This document shows, one piece after another, positions 15,914 to 24,381 of a stretch of DNA of 64,000 bases. The translations under genes and the position numbers were made by a program. Source of the DNA: Gp7-AA6 sp036395755 (lineage in GTDB: Bacteria > Acidobacteriota > Thermoanaerobaculia > UBA5066 > Gp7-AA6); the NCBI GenBank assembly GCA_036395755.1, contig DASWCZ010000054.1, forward strand, positions 13,202 through 77,201, in the 5' to 3' direction. Position 1 is the first letter of the stretch. Each line of letters opens with the position of its first letter. The notes under the pieces were generated by a model. That model had not been told where the DNA came from. It saw only the letters and a program-made list of their open reading frames with translations, and did no database searches.

Positions 15914-17338
15914 ATGGATGCGGAAATTCTTCGAGCGTTGACAGCGGCGGAGACGGGAAGAAGAATGCACCCCACCTCTCCGATGCTCGAAGAATTAACC
16001 GCCGAGAAGGGGCTTCCTCAGAACCTCGAAGCGGAGAGATCCGTCCTCGGCGCGATTCTGCTCGAACCCTCCTCGCTCGCCTCCGTCTTTCCGATCCTCA
16101 AAGAGGACGACTTCTTCCCCGACACGCATCGGCGGATCTACCGCTCGATGTCCGACCTCGCCCAGCGCTCGGCGGAGATCGATGTCCTGACTCTCCGCGA
16201 GGAGCTCGGCCGAACGGGGGCGGTCGAGAAGGCGGGAGGCGCCGCGTACCTCTCGTCCCTCTTGGACGGCGTGCCGGACGTGGCAAACGTCGAGTACTAC
16301 GCGCGCATCGTCAAGGAAAAGTCGACTCTGCGGCGGCTGATCCGCGCGGGACAGCGGATGGTTCGGGAAGGACTCGCCCAGGAGAAAGACGCGCAGAAGC
16401 TCCTGGGCGACGTCACCGGAGAGATCTTCGACATCGCCGAGGACGCGGTGTCCGGAGGCTTCGAGCGGATCGGCGAGATCACGCGCCACAACCTCGACAT
16501 CATCGACGAGGCCAAAGAGAGGAGCGGCGCCGTCTCGGGGCTCGCCACCGGTTTCATCGAGCTCGATCGGTTGACCTCCGGATTCCAGAGCACCGACCTG
16601 ATCATCCTCGCTGCCCGGCCGGCCGTCGGAAAGACCTCTCTCGCCTTGAACATCGCGCAGCACGTGTCGATCCGCGAGGGCCGATCGGTCGGCTTTTTCT
16701 CGCTCGAGATGTCCAAGGAGCAGATCGGATTCCGGGTCCTCTGCTCCGAAGCGGACGTCGACGCCAAGAAAGTGCGGGACGGCTATGCCTCGAGCGAGGC
16801 GATCACGCGGCTCGTGATCGCGCAGTCGAAAGTCGCGGGCGCGCGGTTCTTCGTGGACGACGGCTCCGCGCTCTCCGTTCCCGAGATGCGGGCGAAGGCG
16901 CAGCGGTTGAAGCGGGAGCACGGGCTGGATCTCTTGGTCGTCGACTACCTGCAGCTGATGATGGGCCACGGCCGGTTCGATAACCGCACGCAGGAGGTCT
17001 CTCAGATCTCGCGCGGGTTGAAGCTCCTCGCAAAGGAGCTCCACGTGCCGATCATCGCGCTCTCCCAGCTCTCGCGGCAACCCGAGCGCCGAACGGGAGA
17101 AATGCGCCGGCCGCAGCTCGCGGACCTTCGCGAATCGGGATCGCTGGAGCAAGACGCGGACGTCGTCATCTTCCTCTACCGAGAGGAGCTCTACGATCCC
17201 TCGACCGAAAAGAAGGGCATTGCCGACATTCTCATTGCCAAGCAGCGCAACGGCCCGACCGGCGACTTCCCTCTGGTCTTCCTCGCGGACCACATGACGT
17301 TCGCGAACTACGCGAGCACAGCGCTCGAGCCTTTCTGA
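15914..17338 (+). CDS. dnaB: Replicative DNA helicase
   Basis: A 474-residue hexameric helicase that unwinds the chromosome ahead of the replisome. The N-terminal primase-interacting domain starts at LPQNLEAERSVLGAILLEP (about 34), followed by the linker and RecA-like motor domain. Walker A reads ARPAVGKTS with Lys240; other motifs visible are FFSLEMS (H1a), VVDYLQLM (Walker B) and the arginine-finger region FLYREELY. The gene has no intein. Two starts are possible: ATG 15914, with GAGGAGG about 11 bases upstream, and ATG 15965 (MHPTSPM), which gives a length closer to other DnaB proteins. It is followed after 89 bp by alr in the same direction. Confidence 0.97.
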   Translation: MDAEILRALTAAETGRRMHPTSPMLEELTAEKGLPQNLEAERSVLGAILLEPSSLASVFPILKEDDFFPDTHRRIYRSMSDLAQRSAEIDVLTLREELGRTGAVEKAGGAAYLSSLLDGVPDVANVEYYARIVKEKSTLRRLIRAGQRMVREGLAQEKDAQKLLGDVTGEIFDIAEDAVSGGFERIGEITRHNLDIIDEAKERSGAVSGLATGFIELDRLTSGFQSTDLIILAARPAVGKTSLALNIAQHVSIREGRSVGFFSLEMSKEQIGFRVLCSEADVDAKKVRDGYASSEAITRLVIAQSKVAGARFFVDDGSALSVPEMRAKAQRLKREHGLDLLVVDYLQLMMGHGRFDNRTQEVSQISRGLKLLAKELHVPIIALSQLSRQPERRTGEMRRPQLADLRESGSLEQDADVVIFLYREELYDPSTEKKGIADILIAKQRNGPTGDFPLVFLADHMTFANYASTALEPF

Positions 17339-17427
17339 TCCGGCGACTTCGCCTTCCTGCGGCGGCGTGTCTCTGACATCCTTCGCCCCGTGAAGAGCGA
17401 GGCGCGCTCCGCGACGGAGAGAAGATC

Positions 17428-18537
17428 GTGAGGCCCACGCGTGCCTCGATCGACCTCGACGCGATCGCGCGGAACTACCGGCTGCTCCGGGACCGGGTCG
17501 GCGCCGAGCGCGGAATCTTCTGCGTGGTCAAGGGGGACGCCTACGGCCACGGAGCGGCGCCGGTCGCGCGGCGGCTGTCGCGCGAAGGCGCAACGCGCTT
17601 CGCGGTCGCGATGGCGGAGGAGGGAATCGCGCTGCGCCGCGCCGGCATCGAAGGCGAGATCCTGCTGCTCAACTATTCCGATCCCGCCGACGCGGGCGCG
17701 CTCCGCGCCTATGGGCTCGTCCCGTCCCTGTACGACCTCCGGCAGGCCCATGAGTTTGTCGAAGCCACGCGGACGTTCTCGGATCCGCTTCCCGTCCACC
17801 TCAAGCTCGACACGGGGATGGGCCGAATCGGATTTGTGCCGGAGGCGCTCGGCGCGCTCTGCCAGCTCCTCACCCGCTCGTCCGGGCTTCGCGTGGCCGG
17901 TACGTTCAGCAACCTCGCCTGCGCCGAGGATCCGAAATCTCCCCGAACCGCGAAGCAAGTCGACGTCTTCCGAGACGGCGTCGCGGCGCTCGCCGCCGCC
18001 CGCCTGGATCCCGGAGTCGTTCACCTGGCGAACTCCGCCGGGATCCTCCTTCACCGCGACACCTGGTTTGATGCCGTTCGGCCGGGTCTCGCGCTCTACG
18101 GGGTCGCGCCGTCGAAGGAAGCGGGGGAGGGTGGCACGCTCGCTCCCGCACTGACGCTCGAGACGCGCGTGATGGCGGTGAGCGAAGTCGCGCCGGGCAC
18201 TTCTCTCGGCTACGGAGGACGCTTCGTTACCGAGCGAGCCTCGACGATTGCGGTCCTGCCGATCGGCTATCATGACGGCTTCCGGCGATCCTTTTCGGGG
18301 CGCGTTCGCGTCTTGTTGCGCGGGAAAGAAATGCCCGTGGTGGGCGCGGTGAGCATGGACCTGACTCTCGTGGACGCGAGCGGCGCAGGCGCGCAAAACG
18401 GAGACCGCGTGGTCTGCCTCGGAAGCGAGGGTGGAAGCCGCATCACGGCGTGGGACCTCGCCCGAGCCGCGGACACGATCCCGTACGAAATCTTCTGCGG
18501 GATCGGCTCGCGCGTACCCCGCGTGTACCCTCAGTGA
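17428..18537 (+). CDS. alr: Alanine racemase
   Basis: A 369-residue PLP enzyme that makes D-alanine for peptidoglycan. The PLP lysine is Lys35 in VVKGDAYGHG and the catalytic tyrosine is Tyr262 in SLGYGGRF. The N-terminal TIM barrel (about 1-230) and C-terminal beta domain (with VGAVSMDLTLVD and GDRVVCLG) are both complete. It starts with GTG at 17428, just before the conserved ASIDLDAIARNYR. Its stop overlaps the start of mlaE as GTGA, so wall-precursor synthesis is coupled to a lipid-transport operon; the functional reason for the coupling is unclear. One irregularity: the lysine motif has Gly where many homologues have Ala (KADAYGHG), which should be tolerated. Confidence 0.96.
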   Translation: MRPTRASIDLDAIARNYRLLRDRVGAERGIFCVVKGDAYGHGAAPVARRLSREGATRFAVAMAEEGIALRRAGIEGEILLLNYSDPADAGALRAYGLVPSLYDLRQAHEFVEATRTFSDPLPVHLKLDTGMGRIGFVPEALGALCQLLTRSSGLRVAGTFSNLACAEDPKSPRTAKQVDVFRDGVAALAAARLDPGVVHLANSAGILLHRDTWFDAVRPGLALYGVAPSKEAGEGGTLAPALTLETRVMAVSEVAPGTSLGYGGRFVTERASTIAVLPIGYHDGFRRSFSGRVRVLLRGKEMPVVGAVSMDLTLVDASGAGAQNGDRVVCLGSEGGSRITAWDLARAADTIPYEIFCGIGSRVPRVYPQ

Positions 18538-19301
18538 GAATCCTCGAGGCCATCGGCCGCGTGTTCCTTCGCGTGCTGGAGGAGCTCGGCCGTTTCTTCC
18601 AGATGTTGGGGAGCACCGCCAGCTGGCTGGTCCGGCCTCCCTACGACGTCGTCGAGCTCTTCCGGCAGATGGTTCGGGTCGGTGTCGACTCGATTCCGGT
18701 CGTCTTCCTGACGACCCTCTTCACCGGAATGGTCCTGGCACTCCAGACCTTCAACGGGTTCAAGCGGTTCCACGCGGAGAGCCTGGTCGGAAGCGTCGTC
18801 GCCCTCTCGCTCACCCGCGAGCTCGCTCCGGTCCTGACTGCCCTCATGGTGACGGGCCGCGTCGGAAGCGCCATGGCCGCGGAGATCGGCACGATGCGGG
18901 TGACCGAGCAGATCGACGCGCTGACCGCGCTCGGGACCGAGCCGGTTCAGTACCTGGTGGTGCCGCGGGTCGCCGCTTCGGTGCTGATGATGCCGCTGCT
19001 CGTCATCCTGGGCGATTTCGTGGGGATGTACGGCGGTTACCTCGTCGCCGTGCAGCTCTTCGGAGCAAATCCGATCACGTACATCGAGAACTCGTTTCAG
19101 TTCCTCGAGGTCTCCGACGTCACGTCCGGAATCATCAAGGCGGCCGTCTTCGGACTCATCTTCTCGCTGCTGGCGTGCGTCCGCGGTTACTACACCGAAG
19201 GGGGAGCCGAGGGGGTCGGGCGCGCGACGACCCGCGCCGTGGTCTCCGGCAGTCTGACCGTGCTGTTCGCGGACTTCTTCCTGACGAAGCTCCTCTTTTG
19301 A
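18534..19301 (+). CDS. mlaE: MlaE-family lipid transport permease
   Basis: A 255-residue inner-membrane permease of the Mla/Ttg2/YrbE family that moves phospholipids between the inner membrane and the periplasmic MCE protein. It has an amphipathic N-terminal helix and about five membrane segments; hallmark sequences are VVFLTTLFTGMVLALQ, LTRELAPVLTALMVTGRVGS and EIGTMRVTEQIDALTALG, with the conserved glutamates. The GTG at 18534 overlaps the alr stop by 4 nt and is the only start giving the normal family length. Downstream mlaF overlaps as TTGA. No mlaB or mlaC lies in the window. Confidence 0.95.
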   Translation: MRILEAIGRVFLRVLEELGRFFQMLGSTASWLVRPPYDVVELFRQMVRVGVDSIPVVFLTTLFTGMVLALQTFNGFKRFHAESLVGSVVALSLTRELAPVLTALMVTGRVGSAMAAEIGTMRVTEQIDALTALGTEPVQYLVVPRVAASVLMMPLLVILGDFVGMYGGYLVAVQLFGANPITYIENSFQFLEVSDVTSGIIKAAVFGLIFSLLACVRGYYTEGGAEGVGRATTRAVVSGSLTVLFADFFLTKLLF

Positions 19302-20119
19302 GCGCCATTCCGAGGGAAACGCCGGCTCAGACGCCGAAGATCCGGGTCGAGGACCTTCATAAGTCCTTCCAGGGCAAGGTCGTCCTCGACGGTATCGACG
19401 TCTCGATTCCGGAAGGGGAATCCCTCGTGGTCGTGGGCCCTTCCGGCACCGGCAAGAGCGTCCTCCTGAAGCACCTGATCGGGCTCATCCGGCCCGACTC
19501 CGGCAAGTTGTTCGTGGACGGCCGGGACTTCTGGGCTCTCTCGGACCTCGAGCGGACCGCCGTCCGGAAGAAGTTCGGGATGTCCTTCCAGGAGGGCGCG
19601 CTGTTCGACTCGATGAGCGTGTTCGACAACGTCGCGTTTCCCCTACGGCGTTCGGGCCGCCCTCCTTCCGAGATTCGGGAGCGGGTGCGCGAGTGCCTCT
19701 CGCTCGTTCATCTGCCGAACGTCGAAGGGAAACGGCCTTCGGAGCTTTCGGGCGGCATGCGCCGCCGGGTCGGCTTCGCGCGCGCGATCGCGCACGAGCC
19801 GCAGATCCTACTTTTCGACGAGCCGAACACGGGCCTCGATCCGATCATGACCGACGTCATCGACGAGGTCATCCTCGAGCTGAAGGAGAAGCTCGATGTC
19901 ACGATCGTCACGATCACGCACCACATGGAGAGCGCGCGCAAGATCGGCGACCGGGTCGCGCTGCTCGCCGGCGGAAAACTTCTCTACCAGGCATCGCCGG
20001 AGGATTTCCTCGAGTCGGAGAATCCGGCGGTCCGTCAATTCGTCCAGGGGAAAGCGGAAGGTCCACTCACGGTAGAGTTCGAGCGGGAAGGGGCGGCCGC
20101 GGTTTCGGAGGGGCCATGA
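19298..20119 (+). CDS. mlaF: MlaF-family lipid transport ATPase
   Basis: A 273-residue ATPase that powers the MlaE permease. Motifs are intact: Walker A VVGPSGTGKSVLL, signature ELSGGMRRRVG, Walker B ILLFDEPNTGLDP, and the H-loop in TITHHMESARK. The residue block SFQEGALFDSMSVFDNVAFPLR is diagnostic for the MlaF branch of ABC ATPases. The start is the TTG at 19298 overlapping the mlaE stop as TTGA; no better start precedes the first conserved strand (KIRVEDLHKSF). The C-terminal tail of about 20 residues (EFEREGAAAVSEGP) is not conserved in the family. Its stop overlaps the mlaD start as ATGA. Confidence 0.95.
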   Translation: MSAIPRETPAQTPKIRVEDLHKSFQGKVVLDGIDVSIPEGESLVVVGPSGTGKSVLLKHLIGLIRPDSGKLFVDGRDFWALSDLERTAVRKKFGMSFQEGALFDSMSVFDNVAFPLRRSGRPPSEIRERVRECLSLVHLPNVEGKRPSELSGGMRRRVGFARAIAHEPQILLFDEPNTGLDPIMTDVIDEVILELKEKLDVTIVTITHHMESARKIGDRVALLAGGKLLYQASPEDFLESENPAVRQFVQGKAEGPLTVEFEREGAAAVSEGP

Positions 20120-21558
20120 GTACGGCGGCGAAAGTCGGGGCGTTTTTCCTGATCGTTCTCGCGATCACGGCGTTGCTCATCTGGAAGATCGAGGACATCC
20201 GCGTCGGCCACGGCCGTCCGCGAAAGGTCACGGTCCAGTTCAAGGACGTCGGGGGGTTGGACGAGAAGAGCGCCGTGCGCGTGGCGGGCGTCAAGGTCGG
20301 CAAGGTCGGCAAGATCCGCCTGGTCGAGGGGAAAGCGTTCGTCGACATCGAGCTCGACCCGAACGTCTTTCTGCGGCAGGGCGCTTCCGCCTCCATCGAG
20401 AGCCTGGGGCTCCTCGGCGAGAAATACGTCGAGCTGGTGCCCGGTCCGTTCGGCGCGGCGCCGCTCCCGGACAACTCGGTGATCCTCGGAGGGGTCCCGG
20501 TCTCCTTCGACGAGATCACGAAGCTCGCTCGCGACATCGAGATCGACATCAAATCGATCACCAAGAGTCTCAAGGAATCGATCGGCGGCCCCCAGGGGGA
20601 GGAGCGGCTCTCGGACATCGTCGAGAACATGCGGTTGATCAGCGAGGAAGTGCGCGCGATCGTCGAGTCGAACCGCGTGGGCGTCGACGCGACCATCGCG
20701 AACTTCCGCGAGTTCTCCACGGCGATGAAAGAGCTCGTCGCCCGCGTCGACTCGTTGGTTGCCGCCAACGAGGGGAACGTTTCCCAGGGACTGTCGAACA
20801 TCCGGGAGATCTCCGGGAAGCTCGAGACGACGACCGACAACCTGAACCAGATCACCGGGAAAATCCGGGAAGGGGAGGGGACGGTCGGCAAGCTCGTCCA
20901 GAGCGATGAGACCCACAAGAATCTGAACGATGCCTTGGTCGCCGTCAAGGAAGGGGTCGCGGGTTTGAACAAGGCGCTGGGCGCGGCAGAGAGGCTGAAG
21001 ATCGACCTCGGGCTGCGCTCCGAATACCTGGCCGGCCCCGGGAAAGGGAAGGCCTATTTCACGCTCGACGTCGATCCGAAGGATTCGCCGCACTTCTACC
21101 GCGTCGAGCTCTCGAGCCAGCCTCTCGGCAAGCGCACCAGCACGACGACGACCGTGAGGACGGTCTTTCCGGACGGTCACGTCGAGCAGACCATCACCGA
21201 CACGCAGGAGCTGAAGGACGAATTCGCGCTATCCGCCCTCTTCGGGTACCGGTGGAAAGAGTTCGCGATTCGAGCGGGCCTCCTCGAGTCGCGGGGCGGC
21301 GGCGGCATCGACTACATGACCCTGAAGGACCGGCTGCGCTTCTCCGCGGATCTGTGGGATTTCAATCGGCCGGGCTACTCGGCCCACGCCAAGCTCACCA
21401 GCCGGTTTTACTTCTCACCCTCGGTCTTCGTCACCGGCGGCTGGGACGACTTCCTGAACCGCAGTCGCAAAGCCGATTCCCTCTTCTTCGGCGCGGGCCT
21501 GCGCTGGAGCGACGACGACATCAAATATCTGCTGGGTTCGATTCCCACCCGGCGATAA
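20116..21558 (+). CDS. mlaD: MlaD-like MCE protein with extra C-terminal beta-rich domain
   Basis: A 480-residue protein, much longer than the about 180 residues of E. coli MlaD. It has one membrane anchor (about 4-22), an MCE domain (about 38-120, with VTVQFKDVGGLDEKSAVRVAGVKVG in parts and the loop LGLLGEKYVELVPG), a long helical region (about 130-300) probably forming a coiled-coil barrel, and a C-terminal domain (about 305-480) of alternating strands with aromatic girdles (YFTLDVDPKDSPHFYRVEL, RLRFSADLWDF, AKLTSRFYFSPSVFVTGG, SLFFGAGLRWSDDDI). The last part looks like an outer-membrane-type beta structure. It is part of the alr-mlaEFD operon and may span the periplasm so that lipids move without a soluble MlaC carrier; this is inference. 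Confidence 0.88.
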   Translation: MSTAAKVGAFFLIVLAITALLIWKIEDIRVGHGRPRKVTVQFKDVGGLDEKSAVRVAGVKVGKVGKIRLVEGKAFVDIELDPNVFLRQGASASIESLGLLGEKYVELVPGPFGAAPLPDNSVILGGVPVSFDEITKLARDIEIDIKSITKSLKESIGGPQGEERLSDIVENMRLISEEVRAIVESNRVGVDATIANFREFSTAMKELVARVDSLVAANEGNVSQGLSNIREISGKLETTTDNLNQITGKIREGEGTVGKLVQSDETHKNLNDALVAVKEGVAGLNKALGAAERLKIDLGLRSEYLAGPGKGKAYFTLDVDPKDSPHFYRVELSSQPLGKRTSTTTTVRTVFPDGHVEQTITDTQELKDEFALSALFGYRWKEFAIRAGLLESRGGGGIDYMTLKDRLRFSADLWDFNRPGYSAHAKLTSRFYFSPSVFVTGGWDDFLNRSRKADSLFFGAGLRWSDDDIKYLLGSIPTRR

Positions 21559-21588
21559 CCGGAGAAACCGGCGACAATTCAACTTCGG

Positions 21589-23010
21589 ATGTCGCCCAAA
21601 GTCACCACCCTCTTTGCCTGCCAGTCCTGCGGCGCTTCGTCGCAGAAGTGGCTGGGTCGGTGCCCGGAGTGCGGCGAGTGGAACTCCTACGTCGAGGAGG
21701 TTGCGACGTCGGTTCCCCCCGCTCCGATCCGGCCGGGCGAAGCGCGCGCCCGTTCTCTCCCGGAGATCGAAGCACGGGCGGAAGACCGCGTGGTTACCGG
21801 CCTCCCCGGGCTCGATCGGGTTCTGGGAGGCGGCCTCGTCTCCGGCTCGGTCGTCCTCGTGGGCGGGGAGCCGGGCATCGGCAAGTCCACTCTGCTCCTC
21901 CAGGCGGCTCGCGGCATCGCCGAGCGATCGCGGGAAGTCCTCTACGCCGCCGGCGAGGAGTCCGCCGACCAGGTCCGTCTTCGCGCCGACCGCCTGGGCA
22001 TTACCGGCGATCGCCTCCTCGTGATCGCCGAGACCGACGTGGAGCGCATCGTAGCGGAAGCCGCCGGCTGCGCTCCGGCGGCGGTCGTGGTCGACTCGAT
22101 CCAGGCCGTGCGTCACGCGGGCCTTTCCTCCGCGGCCGGCACCGTATCGCAGGTGCGCGAGTCGGCGGCGGCGTTCGTTCGGTACGCCAAGGAGCGGGGC
22201 GTTCCCGTTCTGCTCGTCGGCCACGTCACCAAAGATGGAAGCCTTGCCGGACCGAAATTACTCGAGCACCTCGTCGATGCGGTCATCGCGATCGACGGGG
22301 AACGCGGCTCCTCGCGGCGCATCCTGCGCGCAACGAAGAACCGGTTCGGCGCGGTGGACGAGGTCGCTCTCTACGAAATGGGCTCCCGGGGATTGGAAGA
22401 GGTCGCGAACGCCTCTGCGGCGCTCCTCTCCGAGCGACGCGCGGGAGTGGCGGGAAGCGCGGTGACGGCGGCCCGCGAGGGGAGCCGATCCCTTCTGGTG
22501 GAGGTCCAGGCGCTCGTCGGCGCGCCGATCCCGGGCTCGCCCCGGCGCGTGGCGATCGGAGTGGACGCCGGACGGCTCGCGCTCCTGCTCGCCGTCCTCG
22601 AGCGCTCCGGACTCCCGCTCGCTTCGCGCGAGGTTTTCGTCTCCTGCGCCGGCGGTCTCGAGGTGACCGAGCCGGCCGCGGACCTCGCGGTCGTGGCGGC
22701 CCTGTTGTCGTCGGCGCGCGGGAAACCTCTTCCCGGCTCTTCGGTCTTCTTCGGCGAGATCGGGCTTTTAGGCGAGGTCCGGCGCGTCTCGGCGGCGCCC
22801 GCGCGAATCCGCGAGGCGGCCGCGCTCAAATTCGAGAACGTCTATCTTCCCTCGCGCAACGCGCGGGAGGCGGAGAGTGCGGCAAGCGTAGCGCTCCGTC
22901 CGGTGGACCGCGTCACCGATCTCGTGACCGAGCTCGCTCTCTCGGGACCGCACGGCTCGGCCCGGACTTCGAGCCGAAGCGGGGCGGGTCCGATCGAATC
23001 GGAAGGATAG
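21589..23010 (+). CDS. radA: DNA repair protein RadA/Sms
   Basis: A 473-residue RecA-related ATPase that promotes branch migration during recombinational repair. The N-terminal C4 zinc finger is Cys11, Cys14, Cys25, Cys28; the Walker A motif is GGEPGIGKST with Lys99, the RadA-specific KNRFG motif begins at Lys250, and a Lon-like domain follows (about 290-450). All are intact. It begins 30 bp after mlaD. The last 56 codons are overlapped on the opposite strand by the tail of the sortase-like gene at 22842-23525, an unusually long convergent overlap of 169 bp. The C-terminal 20 or so residues (SGPHGSARTSSRSG) are low-complexity and go beyond the usual family end. Confidence 0.96.
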   Translation: MSPKVTTLFACQSCGASSQKWLGRCPECGEWNSYVEEVATSVPPAPIRPGEARARSLPEIEARAEDRVVTGLPGLDRVLGGGLVSGSVVLVGGEPGIGKSTLLLQAARGIAERSREVLYAAGEESADQVRLRADRLGITGDRLLVIAETDVERIVAEAAGCAPAAVVVDSIQAVRHAGLSSAAGTVSQVRESAAAFVRYAKERGVPVLLVGHVTKDGSLAGPKLLEHLVDAVIAIDGERGSSRRILRATKNRFGAVDEVALYEMGSRGLEEVANASAALLSERRAGVAGSAVTAAREGSRSLLVEVQALVGAPIPGSPRRVAIGVDAGRLALLLAVLERSGLPLASREVFVSCAGGLEVTEPAADLAVVAALLSSARGKPLPGSSVFFGEIGLLGEVRRVSAAPARIREAAALKFENVYLPSRNAREAESAASVALRPVDRVTDLVTELALSGPHGSARTSSRSGAGPIESEG

Positions 23011-23525
23011 GGGGCGAGAATAGTGAGCGCCGGCGGCCCCCCGGATGCAATCTGGATCTCGTCCGCTTTCAGCGTGCGTCTTTCCACGACCCGGTAGCTT
23101 CTCAGGCCGAACGGCGTCCGCAGCTCCACCCGATCGCCGAGGACGAGCTTCGTGGCGAACGAGGAGGCGACGTCCCTCGCGACCGCGATGACCGACTGCT
23201 TCCGGACCGACTCGTCTCCGGGGAGCGCCGTTCCGGGGACGTGACCGGGCCCGTACGCCAACGTGTCCTCGTCGACTCCTTCGCGCACGGCCGTCTCGAA
23301 GCGCAGGCGCGGCACCGCGATCCGCGCCACCGTGTCACCGGCGCAGATCTTTCCGAGCGGGACAGGAAGAGCGCTGTGGGGCGCGCCGAACCGAAAATGG
23401 GAGCCGAGCGACTCGAGCGCGCCCGCTCCGAGAAGGAGGGCTCCGGCCACGAGGATCGTTCCCGCCGGGGCGAACGCTCTTCGGATGACCGCTTTGACCG
23501 TCGAAGCGATTTCCGTGCAGCCCAT
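22842..23525 (-). CDS. Sortase-fold protein lacking catalytic His and Cys
   Basis: A 227-residue membrane-anchored protein (hydrophobic helix about 20-40). The sortase beta-barrel is recognisable: GDTVARIAVPRLRFETAVREG, then GPGHVPGTALPGD and LVLGDRVELRTPFGLRSYRV. In active sortases the next-but-one segment reads AGHRD, holding the catalytic His, and the later one TLxTCYP, holding the catalytic Cys. Here they are AVARD (Ala116) and TILAPYP (Pro172), while the catalytic Arg is kept as Arg184 in APLRLEV. It should be unable to perform transpeptidation and may act as a binding or scaffold protein. It lies downstream of, and on the same strand as, an LPXTG protein, its likely ligand. The ATG at 23525 is preferred over an upstream TTG. 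The last 45 residues are antisense to radA and may not be structured. Confidence 0.8.
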   Translation of the reverse strand: MGCTEIASTVKAVIRRAFAPAGTILVAGALLLGAGALESLGSHFRFGAPHSALPVPLGKICAGDTVARIAVPRLRFETAVREGVDEDTLAYGPGHVPGTALPGDESVRKQSVIAVARDVASSFATKLVLGDRVELRTPFGLRSYRVVERRTLKADEIQIASGGPPALTILAPYPSDSIGPAPLRLEVRAEPCGPERASSVTRSVTRSTGRSATLAALSASRALREGR

Positions 23526-23536
23526 GACAGACAAAT

Positions 23537-23566
23537 GCCCGGTCCGCCGCGAGTGACGGACCGGGC
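23537..23566 (-). terminator. Perfect hairpin between the LPXTG gene and the sortase-like gene
   Basis: GCCCGGTCCG (23537-23546) and CGGACCGGGC (23557-23566) form a perfect ten-base-pair stem with a ten-base loop. On the minus strand it follows the LPXTG stop by 13 bases and is followed by ATTTGTCTGTC, a weak T-rich run. It is probably a terminator or attenuator that lowers expression of the sortase-like gene relative to the LPXTG gene. Confidence 0.6.
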
Positions 23567-23579
23567 AAGCGGGAAGTCC

Positions 23580-24224
23580 TTACCGAGCCTTCCGGGCGAG
23601 CGAAATTCCGACCAGCGCAAGCGCCAGGCCGGCCGCCGCGATCCTCGGATACGCCGTGCCGGTCTTCGGCAAAGCCTCGATCGGCGCTGGCGCAGGCGGC
23701 GGCGGCGCAGGCGGCTCGACGACCGGAGCGGGCGCCGGCGGCGGTTCCGGCGCGGTCCGCGCCTCGTAAGTCGTCGTCGATGTGGTGGTGGTCGCCTCCC
23801 TGGCCGCGACCGTCGTGATGTGGACCTCCTTACGGTCGATCACTTCGCCGCTCACGTTCTTCGCCATGACGACGATCTTGTGGGTGCCAACCGGAACGTT
23901 GTCGATGAAGACGACGTTGGCTTCGGTGCCCTTGACGGTCTTCTTGAGATCGTTGTCGAGGTAAATGTCGAACGTCGGCTGCGGGAAGTTGGCCTCGCCG
24001 AACTTCGTCCCCTGTCCTTCACCGAAGTTGCGCGTGTTGTAGGAGACCCCGACGCGCACCTGCATTCCGGTGATCGTCGCGCCCTCCGCGGGTTCGAGCA
24101 GCTTCAGCTGCAGCGTGTTCGCCGTGGGCCCGCCGGTGTTGTACTGCGCGTTCTGAGCCAGAGCGACCCCGGCAAACGCTCCGACGGCGAGGATCAGAAT
24201 GAAGAGTCTGAGCGGCTTGGACAT
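23580..24224 (-). CDS. Secreted protein with C-terminal LPXTG sorting signal
   Basis: A 214-residue protein with a signal peptide (1-23, ending GVALAQ), a beta-sandwich-like domain (about 36-140, containing LQLKLLEPAEGATITG and IDNVPVGTHKIVVMAKN), a Thr-rich then Pro-rich linker (about 144-183), and a textbook cell-wall sorting signal: LPKTG at 185-189, a hydrophobic helix (about 195-210) and the basic tail ARKAR. In Gram-positive bacteria sortases cleave between T and G; in this apparently diderm genome the adjacent sortase-like protein lacks catalytic residues. Without cleavage the helix would anchor the protein in the inner membrane. The ATG at 24224 has a strong AAGGAGG site. The domain function is unknown. 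Confidence 0.85.
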   Translation of the reverse strand: MSKPLRLFILILAVGAFAGVALAQNAQYNTGGPTANTLQLKLLEPAEGATITGMQVRVGVSYNTRNFGEGQGTKFGEANFPQPTFDIYLDNDLKKTVKGTEANVVFIDNVPVGTHKIVVMAKNVSGEVIDRKEVHITTVAAREATTTTSTTTYEARTAPEPPPAPAPVVEPPAPPPPAPAPIEALPKTGTAYPRIAAAGLALALVGISLARKAR

Positions 24225-24381
24225 GTTTTCCTCCTTGCTGAAGACCCTGACGTAGGGCATCGGGGTTGTCCCCATCAAAGGCCGTGCCAAGAAAGCGCAG
24301 CACGGCGCCCCGGGAGCATTAGCTCCGCGGCGTCAGGACGTTACGAAACGATGGAAAAAATCGCTCGGGTTCAGACCGGGA

